A stretch of 64,000 bases of DNA from Caulobacter sp. NIBR2454 (GTDB lineage: Bacteria; Pseudomonadota; Alphaproteobacteria; Caulobacterales; Caulobacteraceae): positions 372,001-436,000 of the forward strand of contig NZ_CP114871.1 in the NCBI RefSeq assembly GCF_027474405.1, read 5' to 3'. Under the pieces are notes generated by a model. The model did no database searches and was not told the origin of the DNA. It saw nothing but the letters and a program-made list of their open reading frames with translations. This document shows, piece after piece, positions 54,658 through 63,113 of the stretch; position 1 is the stretch's first letter, and each line of letters opens with the position of its first letter. The position numbers and the translations under genes were made by a program.

Positions 54658-57233
54658 TGCTCCGCGTCCTTCTACTCGCCGGGGCGCTGGCCTGCGCGGC
54701 CATGTCCCCGACTCTGGCGCGCGCCTGCACGACGCCAGTGTCCGTCTGCGCCCAGGAAATCGCCGGCAGCTTTCCGCTGATCCGCGGCGGCCAGGCGGCG
54801 GGCGTCTATATCGACGCGGTCGCCGACCCGGCGGTCCGCCATGTGGCCGACAGCTTCGCCGCCGATCTCCAGCGTGTCGGCGGCAAGGCCGCTCCGCGCT
54901 TGACGGACGTGGCGCTGGCCAAGGGCGACCTCGTCATCATCGGCGTCCAGGGCGGCAGCCCCGTCATCGACGCCTTGGTCCGCGATGGGAAGATCAAGGC
55001 CGACGACCTCGCCGGCCAGTGGGAAGCCTATCGCCAGATCGTGGTCGAGCGTCCCTTCCCGAACGTGCCGCGCGCCCTGGTGATCGTCGGCTCCGACCGG
55101 CGCGGGGCGGTGTTCGGCGCCTATGACCTGTCGGAGAAAATGGGTGTCTCGCCCTGGCATTGGTTCGCGGACGTGCCGACTGAGCGCAAGGCGAACGTCT
55201 TCATCACCGCGGGCGAGCGATCCGACGCGCCCAAGGTTCGCTACCGCGGCTTCTTCATCAATGACGAGGACCCCGCCTTCGGGACCTGGTCCAAGAAGAA
55301 ATTCGGCGGCGCCAACGCCGACATGTACCGCCATGTCTTCGAGCTGATGCTGCGTCTGAAGGGCAATTATCTGTGGCCCGCCATGTGGCAGCCGCGCGCC
55401 TTCAACGCCGACGATCCGCGCAACATGGTTCTGGCCGACGAGATGGGCGTGGTCATGGGGACCTCTCACCACGAACCCCTGACCCGCGCTCACGACGAAT
55501 GGGGCCGGGCCAAGGCCGGCGCCTGGGACTACGCCAAGAACGGCGAGCAACTGCGCATCTTCTGGCGCGGCGGCGTCGAGCGGATGATGTCCAAGGGGAA
55601 CGGTCAGCCTTACGAGAACCTCGTCACCATCGGCATGCGCGGCGACGGCGACGAAGCCATGAGCGAGGACACCGCCATCGGCCTGATGGAGACCATCGTC
55701 TCCGACCAGCGCAAGATCATCGCCGACGTCACTGGCAAACCGGCGGAAAAGACGCCCCAGGTCTGGGCCCTCTACAAGGAGGTTCAGGATTATTACGACC
55801 GCGGGATGAAGGTCCCCGACGACGTCATCCTGCTGTTCGCGGACGACAACTGGGGCCAGGTCCGCCGCCTGCCGACCAGCGATTCGGATCGGGCCGGCGG
55901 CTACGGCGTCTATTACCACTTCGACTATGTGGGGGCGCCACGGAACTACAAGTGGCTCAATACCGTCCAGAACGAGAAGACCTGGCAGCAGATGGACCTC
56001 GCCTACGCCAAGGGCGCGCGGGCCCTGTGGATCGTCAATGTCGGCGACATCAAGCCTATGGAGTTCCCGCTCAGCTTCTTCATGAAGCAGGCTTGGAATC
56101 CCGAGGCCATGACGCCCGAGGCCCTGGCCCGCTATCCGCAAGACTGGGCGCGTGACGCCTTCGGGCCGGCCCAAGCCGCCAGGATCGGCGACATCCTAAC
56201 CCGCTACGGCCAACTCGCCGCGCGCCGCAAGCCCGAGCTGATCAACGCCGGCAGCTTCCCCCTGGGTCCGGACGGCGACGCTATGGATGGCGGCGAGTTC
56301 GGGATCATGATCGACGAGTGGCGCGCCCTCAAAGCCGACGTCGCCAAGGCGAAGGCCGCGATCACCCCGGCCCAGTCGGACGCCTTCTTCCAGCTGGTCG
56401 AGCATCCGGTCGCCGCTCTGTCCAACCTGTACGAGCTCTACTACGCCGTGGCCTGGAACCAGCGCCTGGCGCCCAAGAGCGACCCCCGCGCCGACGCCTT
56501 CGCCGATCAGGCTGAGGCCGCCTTCGCCCGAGACCAGCAGATCGCCGGCGCCTATCACGCCCTGGGCGGCGGCAAGTGGGACGGCATGATGCTTCAGACC
56601 CACATCGGCTACACCAACTGGCAGCAGCCGCCCGCCAATGTCATGCCCAAGGTCCAGCGCGTGGGCGGAGCGGCCAAGCCGATCGTCTTCGCCAAGCCGA
56701 CGCCCGTATCGGCGCCCGGCGTCGCGGCCATCGAGGCGCCGCGGTTCACGCGGGCCGTCGGCGGCCAGGGCCTGGAGTGGACGGTGATCCCGCACCTTGG
56801 CCGGACCCTAGGCTCGGTGGTCGCTCTGCCTCAGGGCCGCGCCCCGACCACCCAGGCCGACGGCGTGCGCCTGGAATACGAAACCTCCGTGGCTCAGGCC
56901 GGCGATCTGACGGTCGAGCTCTACCTGTCTCCGACCCTGGACGTCACGGGCAAGACCAGCCTACGGCTCGGCGTCTCCATCGACGACGGCCCCATGCAGG
57001 TCCTGACCGATCGCCTGCTGCCCGCGCCCACCGACACCCGCACGCAAGAGCAGCGCGACTGGAACAAGGCGGTCGAGGACAACGCCCGCGTGGTGCGCGC
57101 CAGCTTCCCCGGCGTCGCGGCCGGCAAGCATGTGGTCAAGGTCTGGCGCCTCGACGACAACGTGGTGCTGCAAAAGCTGGTGATCGGGACGGGAGGGTTC
57201 CCCGCCTCCTATCTCGGCGTGGCGGCGCGCTAG
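54657..57233 (+). CDS. GH115 alpha-glucuronidase
   Basis: An 858-residue exported enzyme with a Sec signal peptide (MLRVLLLAGALACAAMSPTLA). The N-terminal domain has an RGAVFGAYDLSEKMGVSPWHW motif, followed by the GH115 catalytic barrel (RYRGFFINDEDPAFGTW, NYLWPAMWQPRAFNADDP, DDNWGQVRRLPT) and C-terminal domains to 858, close to the usual GH115 length. Removes 4-O-methylglucuronic acid from internal positions of polymeric xylan, unlike GH67. Its stop shares CTAG with the convergent GntR gene. Confidence 0.94.
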   Translation: MLRVLLLAGALACAAMSPTLARACTTPVSVCAQEIAGSFPLIRGGQAAGVYIDAVADPAVRHVADSFAADLQRVGGKAAPRLTDVALAKGDLVIIGVQGGSPVIDALVRDGKIKADDLAGQWEAYRQIVVERPFPNVPRALVIVGSDRRGAVFGAYDLSEKMGVSPWHWFADVPTERKANVFITAGERSDAPKVRYRGFFINDEDPAFGTWSKKKFGGANADMYRHVFELMLRLKGNYLWPAMWQPRAFNADDPRNMVLADEMGVVMGTSHHEPLTRAHDEWGRAKAGAWDYAKNGEQLRIFWRGGVERMMSKGNGQPYENLVTIGMRGDGDEAMSEDTAIGLMETIVSDQRKIIADVTGKPAEKTPQVWALYKEVQDYYDRGMKVPDDVILLFADDNWGQVRRLPTSDSDRAGGYGVYYHFDYVGAPRNYKWLNTVQNEKTWQQMDLAYAKGARALWIVNVGDIKPMEFPLSFFMKQAWNPEAMTPEALARYPQDWARDAFGPAQAARIGDILTRYGQLAARRKPELINAGSFPLGPDGDAMDGGEFGIMIDEWRALKADVAKAKAAITPAQSDAFFQLVEHPVAALSNLYELYYAVAWNQRLAPKSDPRADAFADQAEAAFARDQQIAGAYHALGGGKWDGMMLQTHIGYTNWQQPPANVMPKVQRVGGAAKPIVFAKPTPVSAPGVAAIEAPRFTRAVGGQGLEWTVIPHLGRTLGSVVALPQGRAPTTQADGVRLEYETSVAQAGDLTVELYLSPTLDVTGKTSLRLGVSIDDGPMQVLTDRLLPAPTDTRTQEQRDWNKAVEDNARVVRASFPGVAAGKHVVKVWRLDDNVVLQKLVIGTGGFPASYLGVAAR

Positions 57234-57973
57234 ATCGCGACCCGCTTGGCGATGGCGCTGCGGCGGGCCGTGGTTTCCTGCTGGGCCTTCTGCAGGGCCT
57301 CGGTCTCGGTGGCGTGCAGCAGGTGTTCGATCACCCGCTCCAGGTGATCGCGCATGGCCTGGCGGGCGGCCACGGGATCCCGGGCCCGCAGGGCGTCCAG
57401 CACCCGCCGGTGCTCATTGGCTCGCGGCTCCAGGCCCAGGCCACGAGCGCGGACCAGGATGTTGCGAGCCAGGGGCGAGCGGTTGCGCAGCTCCCACAGG
57501 TTCTCGACCGTGGCCGCGATGGCTCCGTTTCCCGTGGCCCGGGCGATCAGCAGGTGGAAGTCGCGGTCGGCGTCCTCGCCCTTGATTTCCTCTTGCGAGG
57601 TCATCAGGGCCAGCAGGCGCTCCAACTCCGCCAGGTCTTCGTCGTCGATGGTGGTGGCGGCCAGGGCCGCGGCCTCGCCCTCGAACAGGCGGCGCGCCTC
57701 GATCAGCTCGAAGGCGCCGATCTCGAAGTCCCAGGACGTGGTCATCGGCCGCGAACCGCCGGTGACATAGATGCCCAGGCCGTGGCGGGCCTCGACCATG
57801 CCCAGCATTTCCAGGGCGATCATCGCCTCGCGAAGCGTGGGGCGGCTGACGCCGAACTGCTCGGCCAGCTCACGCTCCGTCGGCAGGCGGTCGCCCACCT
57901 TGTAGGCCCCGCTCTCGATCGCCTCGGCGATGGCGTCTGCGATGCGGCGGTAAAGCTTGTTGCTGGCGGTCAT
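57230..57973 (-). CDS. GntR-family (FadR subfamily) transcriptional regulator
   Basis: A 247-residue protein from the ATG at 57973. The winged helix at about residues 5-72 has the GntR signature YKVGDRLPTERELAEQFGVS and SRPTLREAMIALEMLGMVE. The all-helical FCD domain (about residues 95-240) carries metal-binding Asp/His candidates in DRDFHLLIARATGNG and EHRRVLDALRARD. Sits between the xylan operon and manD. Likely repressor of the local glucuronoxylan genes, with aldouronate or glucuronate as inducer. The shared operator-like motifs at 49302, 49326, 59297 and 59340 are its candidate targets. Confidence 0.92.
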   Translation of the reverse strand: MTASNKLYRRIADAIAEAIESGAYKVGDRLPTERELAEQFGVSRPTLREAMIALEMLGMVEARHGLGIYVTGGSRPMTTSWDFEIGAFELIEARRLFEGEAAALAATTIDDEDLAELERLLALMTSQEEIKGEDADRDFHLLIARATGNGAIAATVENLWELRNRSPLARNILVRARGLGLEPRANEHRRVLDALRARDPVAARQAMRDHLERVIEHLLHATETEALQKAQQETTARRSAIAKRVAI

Positions 57974-58069
57974 GTGCGATTCGGCGACGAGGTAAGACGA
58001 CTGCACCTAGCATAGGTCAGCTTTCTCTTCCCCGCCAATGCGGCCTCATCGCAGGTCAGGCGTGACCGC

Positions 58070-59281
58070 TCACCAGTCGTGCATGGAGCCGTCTTCCAGG
58101 CGCGCAATCGGCAGATAGGCGCGCTTATAGGGATACTTGGCGGCCAGCGCCTCGTCGATATCCACGCCCAGGCCCGGCGCTTCGCCTGGATGCAGCATGC
58201 CGTCGGCGAAGCTGTAGGCGTGCGGGAACACCGCATCCGTTTCTGCCGTATGCCGCATGTATTCCTGGATGCCAAAATTAGGGATCGACAGGTCGAAGTG
58301 CAGGGCCGCGCCCATGCACACCGGCGACAGGTCCGTGGCTCCGTGACAGCCGGTCCGCACATTGTGGATCGCCGCGAAACTGGCCAGCTTGCGCAGGTGG
58401 GTGATCCCGCCCGCGTGGACGATCGTCGCCCGGATATAGTCGATCAGCTGTTCTTCGATCAGCTGCTTGCAGTCCCAGATCGAGTTGAAAATCTCGCCCA
58501 CGGCCAGCGGCGTGGTGGTGTGCTGGCGGATCAGGCGGAAGTTGGCCTGGTTCTCGGCCGGCGTAGCGTCCTCCATCCAGAACGGACGATAGGGCTCCAG
58601 GTCCTTGCCCAGCCGGCCGGCCTCGATGGGCGTCAGGCGGTGATGCACGTCGTGCAGCAGGTGAACGTCCCAACCCAGCCGCTCCCGCGCCGCCTCGAAC
58701 AGGCCAGGCACGGTGCGCAGGTACTTCTCGGTTGACCAAAGGCTTTCGCTCGGCAGGTCGCTGTCGGCCGGCTCGTAGAAGAACTTGTCCTTGGAGACCC
58801 CATAGGTCCCCTTCAGTCCCGGGACGCCCGACTGCAGGCGGATGGCCTTGTAGCCTTCGGCGGCATAGACTGCGGCGTTGTCGAGGGTCTCCTCCACCGT
58901 CTGGCCGTTGGCGTGGCCATAGACCATCACCCCGGTCCGGCAGGCCCCGCCCAGCAGCTGGTACAGGGGCAGGCCCGCGACCTTTCCCTTGATATCCCAC
59001 AGGGCCATGTCCACCGCGGCGATGGCCGACATGGTCACAGGCCCCCGGCGCCAATAGGCCCCGCGATACAGGAACTGCCAGATGTCCTCGATCTGATGGG
59101 CGTCACGCCCGATCAGACAGGGGATCACGTGCTCGGTCAGATAGGCCGCCACGGCCAGCTCGCGCCCGTTCAGGGTCGCGTCGCCGACGCCATGCACGCC
59201 GTCTGACGTGATGATCTTCAAGGTTACGAAGTTGCGGCCGGGGCAGGTCACGATGACCTTGGCGGCGATGATCTTCAACAT
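58070..59281 (-). CDS. manD: D-mannonate dehydratase, ManD/RspA family (enolase superfamily)
   Basis: A 403-residue enolase-superfamily enzyme. [20 protein letters not shown] and [24 protein letters not shown] match ManD. The metal ligands are in the [11 protein letters not shown] (Asp and His), MEDATP (Glu) and VGEIFNS (Glu) motifs, and the C-terminal LEDGSMHDW end is diagnostic. Dehydrates D-mannonate to 2-keto-3-deoxygluconate, the step after glucuronate isomerisation and reduction. Divergent from GH67. Uxa/Uxu isomerase and reductase genes are not in the window. Confidence 0.94.
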   Translation of the reverse strand: MLKIIAAKVIVTCPGRNFVTLKIITSDGVHGVGDATLNGRELAVAAYLTEHVIPCLIGRDAHQIEDIWQFLYRGAYWRRGPVTMSAIAAVDMALWDIKGKVAGLPLYQLLGGACRTGVMVYGHANGQTVEETLDNAAVYAAEGYKAIRLQSGVPGLKGTYGVSKDKFFYEPADSDLPSESLWSTEKYLRTVPGLFEAARERLGWDVHLLHDVHHRLTPIEAGRLGKDLEPYRPFWMEDATPAENQANFRLIRQHTTTPLAVGEIFNSIWDCKQLIEEQLIDYIRATIVHAGGITHLRKLASFAAIHNVRTGCHGATDLSPVCMGAALHFDLSIPNFGIQEYMRHTAETDAVFPHAYSFADGMLHPGEAPGLGVDIDEALAAKYPYKRAYLPIARLEDGSMHDW

Positions 59282-59296
59282 TGGGCGCTTCCCTTA

Positions 59297-59311
59297 TTGG
59301 TACCGGTATCG
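59297..59311. promoter_or_regulatory. Operator-like motif 1 in the manD/GH67 divergent region
   Basis: TTGGTACCGGTATCG, sharing TTGGTACCGGTA with 49302-49316 (opposite orientation). It starts 16 bases upstream of the manD ATG, where a repressor would block transcription. Confidence 0.6.
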
Positions 59312-59339
59312 TTTTCGCCGCGCAGGTTGTCAACCTAGA

Positions 59340-59351
59340 GGTCTGACCAAT
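59340..59351. promoter_or_regulatory. Operator-like motif 2 in the manD/GH67 divergent region
   Basis: GGTCTGACCAAT, the reverse-orientation counterpart of ATTGGTCTGACC at 49326-49337. The palindromic core is of the FadR-subfamily type. Confidence 0.6.
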
Positions 59352-59442
59352 AAGCTCATAGTGTCTCGACCTCCGCCGCCCAAGGCTGTAGGGAGGTGGC
59401 AATGACGCCCGCCAAGGGCGCTTAGGGTTGGAAAGGTTCTCC

Positions 59443-61599
59443 ATGGGCGTACCGACGTTTTTGCGCGGTCTGATCATCCTATTCGCCGCTGTGCTCTGCG
59501 CGCCGGCCGCCTATGCCGAGGATGGCTACGACCTCTGGCTCCGCTATCGCCCCGTGGAGGCGCAGGCCCAGGCGCGATACCAGCCGCTCGCGACGGCCTT
59601 GGTCGCCGGAACGCCGTCGCCAACCCTCGACGCCGCCCAGGCTGAACTGACGCGGGGTCTGGCCGGCCTGCTCGGCGCGACGCCGCCCGTCGCCTCAGCC
59701 GTTCGCGAGGGCGCGGTGGTGTTCGGCACGCCGAAGTCCTCGGCCGTCGTCGCCGGCCTGAAGCTGCCGCTGGAGAAGGCGGGACCCGAGGGCTACCTGA
59801 TCCGCAGCGTTCGCATCGACGGCGCCCGCGCCACGGTGATTGCCGCCAATTCCGACATCGGCGTCCTCTATGGCGCCTTCGCCTATCTGCGCTTGATCCA
59901 GACCCGCCAGCCGATCGACGCGCTCGACATAGCCTCCGCGCCCAAAGTGGCGCTGCGCATGCTGAACCACTGGGACAATCTCGATCGCACGGTCGAGCGC
60001 GGCTATTCGGGCCAGTCGATCTGGGACTGGCACAAGCTGCCGGACTGGAAGGACCCTCGCTACACGGACTACGCCCGCGCCAACGCCTCGCTCGGGATCA
60101 ACGCTACGACCCTCAACAACGTCAACGCCAACGCGCTCAGCTTGACGCCCATGTACCTGGAGAAGGCCGCGGCTCTGGCCGACGTCTTCCGGCCCTATGG
60201 GATCAAGGTCTATCTGACCGCCCGCTTCAGCGCCCCGATCGAGATCGGCGGCCTCAAGACCGCCGACCCGCTCGATCCTCAGGTTCGCGCCTGGTGGAAA
60301 GCCAAGGCCGACGAGATCTACCGCTACATCCCCGACTTCGGCGGCTTCACCGTCAAGGCCAACTCCGAAGGCCAGCCCGGTCCCCAGGACTACAAGCGCA
60401 CCCATGCCGACGGCGCCAACATGATGGCCGAGGTCCTGGCCCCTCACGGCGGCGAAGTGATCTGGCGGGCCTTCGTCTATTCGCACGAACAGCCCGACGA
60501 TCGCGCCAAGCAGGCCTATGACGAGTTCGTCCCTCTGGACGGCAAGTTCGCCTCCAACGTCATCGTCCAGGTCAAGAACGGCGCCATCGACTTCCAGCCG
60601 CGCGAGCCCTTCCACCCGCTGTTCGGCGCGACGCCCAAGACGCCGCTGGCCATGGAATTCCAGATCACCAAGGAATACCTCGGCTTCGCCACGCACCTGG
60701 CCTACCTGGGCACGATGTACGAAGAGACCCTGACCGCCGACACCTGGCGTCGGGGCAAGGGCTCGACCGTCGCCAAGGTCATCGACGGCTCGCTGTTCGG
60801 CCAGAAGCGCACAGGCATGGTCGGCGTCGCCAACATCGGCACGGACCGCAACTGGTCGGGCTCGGACTTCGACCAGGCCAACTGGTACGTCTTCGGCCGC
60901 ATGGCCTGGGACCCCTATCTGTCGGCTCGCGACATCGCGGACGAATGGGCCCGCCAGACCTTCTCCAACGACGCCGCCTTCCTCAAGCCGACCGTCGACA
61001 TGATGATGGGATCGCGCGAGGCGGTGGTCGACTACATGACCCCGCTCGGCCTGCATCACCTGATGGCCCGCAGCCACCACTACGGCCCGGGTCCCTGGGT
61101 CGCCGGCGGCGAGCGCGCCGACTGGACCTCGGTCTATTATCACCGCGCCGACAAGGGCGGGATCGGCTTCGACCGCACCCCCACGGGCAGTGGCGCCACC
61201 CGCCAGTACGCGCCTCAGGTCGCCGCCGTGTTCGAGGACCTCAAGCGCATCGACGAGAAGGACCTGCTCTGGTTCCACCACCTGCCGTGGGACTATCGCG
61301 CCCGCTCCGGCCGCACCCTGTGGGACGAACTGGTGGTCCGCTACACGGGCGGCGTCGCCGACGTCACCGCCATGCGCAACACCTGGGCAGGCCTGACGCC
61401 CTATGTGGACTCCGAGCGCCACGCCCAGGTTGGCGCCTTCTTGGCCATCCAGGAGAAGGAGGCCCAGTGGTGGCGCGACGCCTCCATCGCCTACTTCCAG
61501 ACCTTCTCCGAACGCCCCCTGCCGGCCGGCTACGCCCCGCCGCCCAAGCCACTGTCCTACTACGAGGCCCTGAGCTTCCCGGAGGCGCCGGGGATTTGA
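59443..61599 (+). CDS. aguA: GH67 alpha-glucuronidase
   Basis: A 718-residue protein from the ATG at 59443, with GGAAAGG upstream. Sec signal peptide (FLRGLIILFAAVLCAPAAYA). N-terminal beta domain (about residues 25-150), then the catalytic barrel with MLNHWDNLDRTVERGYSG, the acid Glu in GFTVKANSEGQPGP and GEVIWRAFVY, and a helical C-terminal domain with HHYGPGPWV. Releases 4-O-methylglucuronic acid from the non-reducing end of aldouronates. GH67 enzymes are often cytoplasmic, so the signal peptide here is notable but common in Caulobacter relatives. Divergent from manD. Confidence 0.95.
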   Translation: MGVPTFLRGLIILFAAVLCAPAAYAEDGYDLWLRYRPVEAQAQARYQPLATALVAGTPSPTLDAAQAELTRGLAGLLGATPPVASAVREGAVVFGTPKSSAVVAGLKLPLEKAGPEGYLIRSVRIDGARATVIAANSDIGVLYGAFAYLRLIQTRQPIDALDIASAPKVALRMLNHWDNLDRTVERGYSGQSIWDWHKLPDWKDPRYTDYARANASLGINATTLNNVNANALSLTPMYLEKAAALADVFRPYGIKVYLTARFSAPIEIGGLKTADPLDPQVRAWWKAKADEIYRYIPDFGGFTVKANSEGQPGPQDYKRTHADGANMMAEVLAPHGGEVIWRAFVYSHEQPDDRAKQAYDEFVPLDGKFASNVIVQVKNGAIDFQPREPFHPLFGATPKTPLAMEFQITKEYLGFATHLAYLGTMYEETLTADTWRRGKGSTVAKVIDGSLFGQKRTGMVGVANIGTDRNWSGSDFDQANWYVFGRMAWDPYLSARDIADEWARQTFSNDAAFLKPTVDMMMGSREAVVDYMTPLGLHHLMARSHHYGPGPWVAGGERADWTSVYYHRADKGGIGFDRTPTGSGATRQYAPQVAAVFEDLKRIDEKDLLWFHHLPWDYRARSGRTLWDELVVRYTGGVADVTAMRNTWAGLTPYVDSERHAQVGAFLAIQEKEAQWWRDASIAYFQTFSERPLPAGYAPPPKPLSYYEALSFPEAPGI

Positions 61600-62279
61600 T
61601 GATGGGGAGAAGCGCGTACTTATCCGCCCCCGTTTCACCTCCCGTACTCTTGCCCTCGTCTCCGCCACGTGGAAGGGCGCGCGGCCAGCGCTGTTGCTGT
61701 GGCGGGGATGCGGTCGAGCGGGGCGAGGCGTGAGGGGGTTACTCACGCGGTCCGGGGACTCCCACGCTGGGGGAGCCCGCCCGTCGGAGGCTTTGCCGGC
61801 TAAGCGCTAAGAGCGCTGCCTACCGGCAGCTCCCGGATAATGACCGCGCGGAGCGGACGGGCCGACGTCGAACCGGCACACTCCAAAACACATCGCCTGA
61901 CGCAGATCAGGCCGCTCCGCCGCCCTTCCAACCTTGCGGGATTTCCCGTGGGGGTGCGCAACCGTGCGTGCTTTGAGACGCGCTTACGCGCTCCTCAGCA
62001 TGACGTGCCTTGTTGCTCTACTGAATCCGTCATCCTGAGGAGGCCGAAGGCCGTCTCGAAGGACGCAAAGGGCTAACCAAACCCGCCTCCCTAGGCCTTG
62101 TGCCTAGGGTCCCTGTGTCCGCTTCCTCCTCGCCAGCGGTGGGTCAACGCCCTGCCCGCTGAACGAGGGACCCCAGGCACAGGGCCTGGGGAGGCGAAGC
62201 TAAAAGGCTCAGGATGACGAACTCAGAAGCCCTCCCTCTCCCATCAAGAGAGAGGGGGGTGCCGGCCACCAGTCCAGCC
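61600..62279. other. Non-coding region of about 680 bases
   Basis: No convincing gene. The left part (61600-62028) has no ribosome-binding site with a plausible frame. The right part (62029-62218) is a nested inverted repeat listed separately. A 78-codon open frame at 61840-62076 runs into the repeat and is not considered a gene. The region separates the convergent GH67 and TonB_C-like genes and may end both transcripts. Confidence 0.7.
62029..62218. repeat. Nested inverted-repeat element (palindromic, intergenic)
   Basis: Outer arms GTCATCCTGAG (62029-62039) and CTCAGGATGAC (62208-62218). Inner arms 62087-62114 and 62166-62194 are near-perfect reverse complements of about 28 bases, and each is itself a small hairpin (CCCTAGGC/GCCTAGGG and CCCCAGGC/GCCTGGGG). 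About 50 bases lie in the centre. Probable dispersed repeat or REP-like element. Confidence 0.75.
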
Positions 62280-63113
62280 TCACGACCCACCATCCGGAGC
62301 CGGCGGATCGAAGCGGAAGGGCAGTTTGAAGCTGTACCCGACGCGATCCTTCTCGGCGGCCATGTCCACCTTAAAGAGGCGGCTCAGCGCCAGGGCGGCG
62401 GCGTCGAGTTCCGGCGTCACGGACTCGGCGATCAAGCAATCGACGCCGCCGTTCGCGGCGATGGTGCAGGCCAGGACCACACGGCCTTGTCCGGCAGCAG
62501 GCTGCAGCCGCGCCCAGTCGGCGGGGGCCGGGCGGTTGAGCCAGGCGACCGGCCGGGTTGCGCCTGCGTCGCCGGCCACCGTCGTGGACGTGGACGAAAC
62601 CACCTGCACGACCTGCCAGCCATAGGGGTCCTTTTCGTTGGCCTTGACCCGGAGGATCTGACTGGAGCCGTCGGCCTTGCGAAGTTCGCCCAGACCGTCG
62701 GGATAGGGGAGGGAATAAAGCTTCCACAGGCTGAAATGATTGGAGATTTCGCCCAGCCAGCGGCCGCCGTCGGCGAACTCGATCAGGCCCACGCCCTTGG
62801 GCGCGCAATAGGCGCCGGACTGTCCGCGATAGGCGCTGACCGGATGCTTGGACTTTTTGCTTCGCTTGACGACGATGCCGACCGAATTGCCCGAAAAAGC
62901 GGTGCAGCTGAAATTGATGCCGGCGCGATTGCCCTTAGCGTCAAGGACGGCGTTGGCTTCCGGAGTCCAAGCCGTCTGTTCATAGGTCTCGCGCCACTGG
63001 CGGATCTGCAGCTCTTCAAGGGATTGCGAGACCGCCGCTGTCGGAAACGTCAGACCAGCCGCGAGCATGGCGGCGAAACGTGCCCGCAGGGCCGATATCC
63101 GGGCGTCAGTCAT
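62280..63113 (-). CDS. Protein with C-terminal TonB_C-like domain
   Basis: A 277-residue protein with an N-terminal hydrophobic stretch (FAAMLAAGLTFPTAAVSQ) that reads as a signal peptide. A middle segment of about 130 residues, containing two Cys (FSCTAF, AYCAPKG) and an aromatic-rich WKLYSLPYPDGLGEL, has no recognised family. Residues about 205-260 match a TonB C-terminal-like fold (GRVVLACTIAANGGVDCLIA, then TPELDAAALALSRLF). Periplasmic. It overlaps the upstream coiled-coil gene by eight bases, so the pair is co-translated. Confidence 0.75.
   Translation of the reverse strand: MTDARISALRARFAAMLAAGLTFPTAAVSQSLEELQIRQWRETYEQTAWTPEANAVLDAKGNRAGINFSCTAFSGNSVGIVVKRSKKSKHPVSAYRGQSGAYCAPKGVGLIEFADGGRWLGEISNHFSLWKLYSLPYPDGLGELRKADGSSQILRVKANEKDPYGWQVVQVVSSTSTTVAGDAGATRPVAWLNRPAPADWARLQPAAGQGRVVLACTIAANGGVDCLIAESVTPELDAAALALSRLFKVDMAAEKDRVGYSFKLPFRFDPPAPDGGS

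Noticed and set aside
61840..62076. 78-codon open frame in the region after GH67
   Set aside because: Its C-terminal part is simply the translated repeat element (SVILRRPKAVSKDAKG); no ribosome-binding site.
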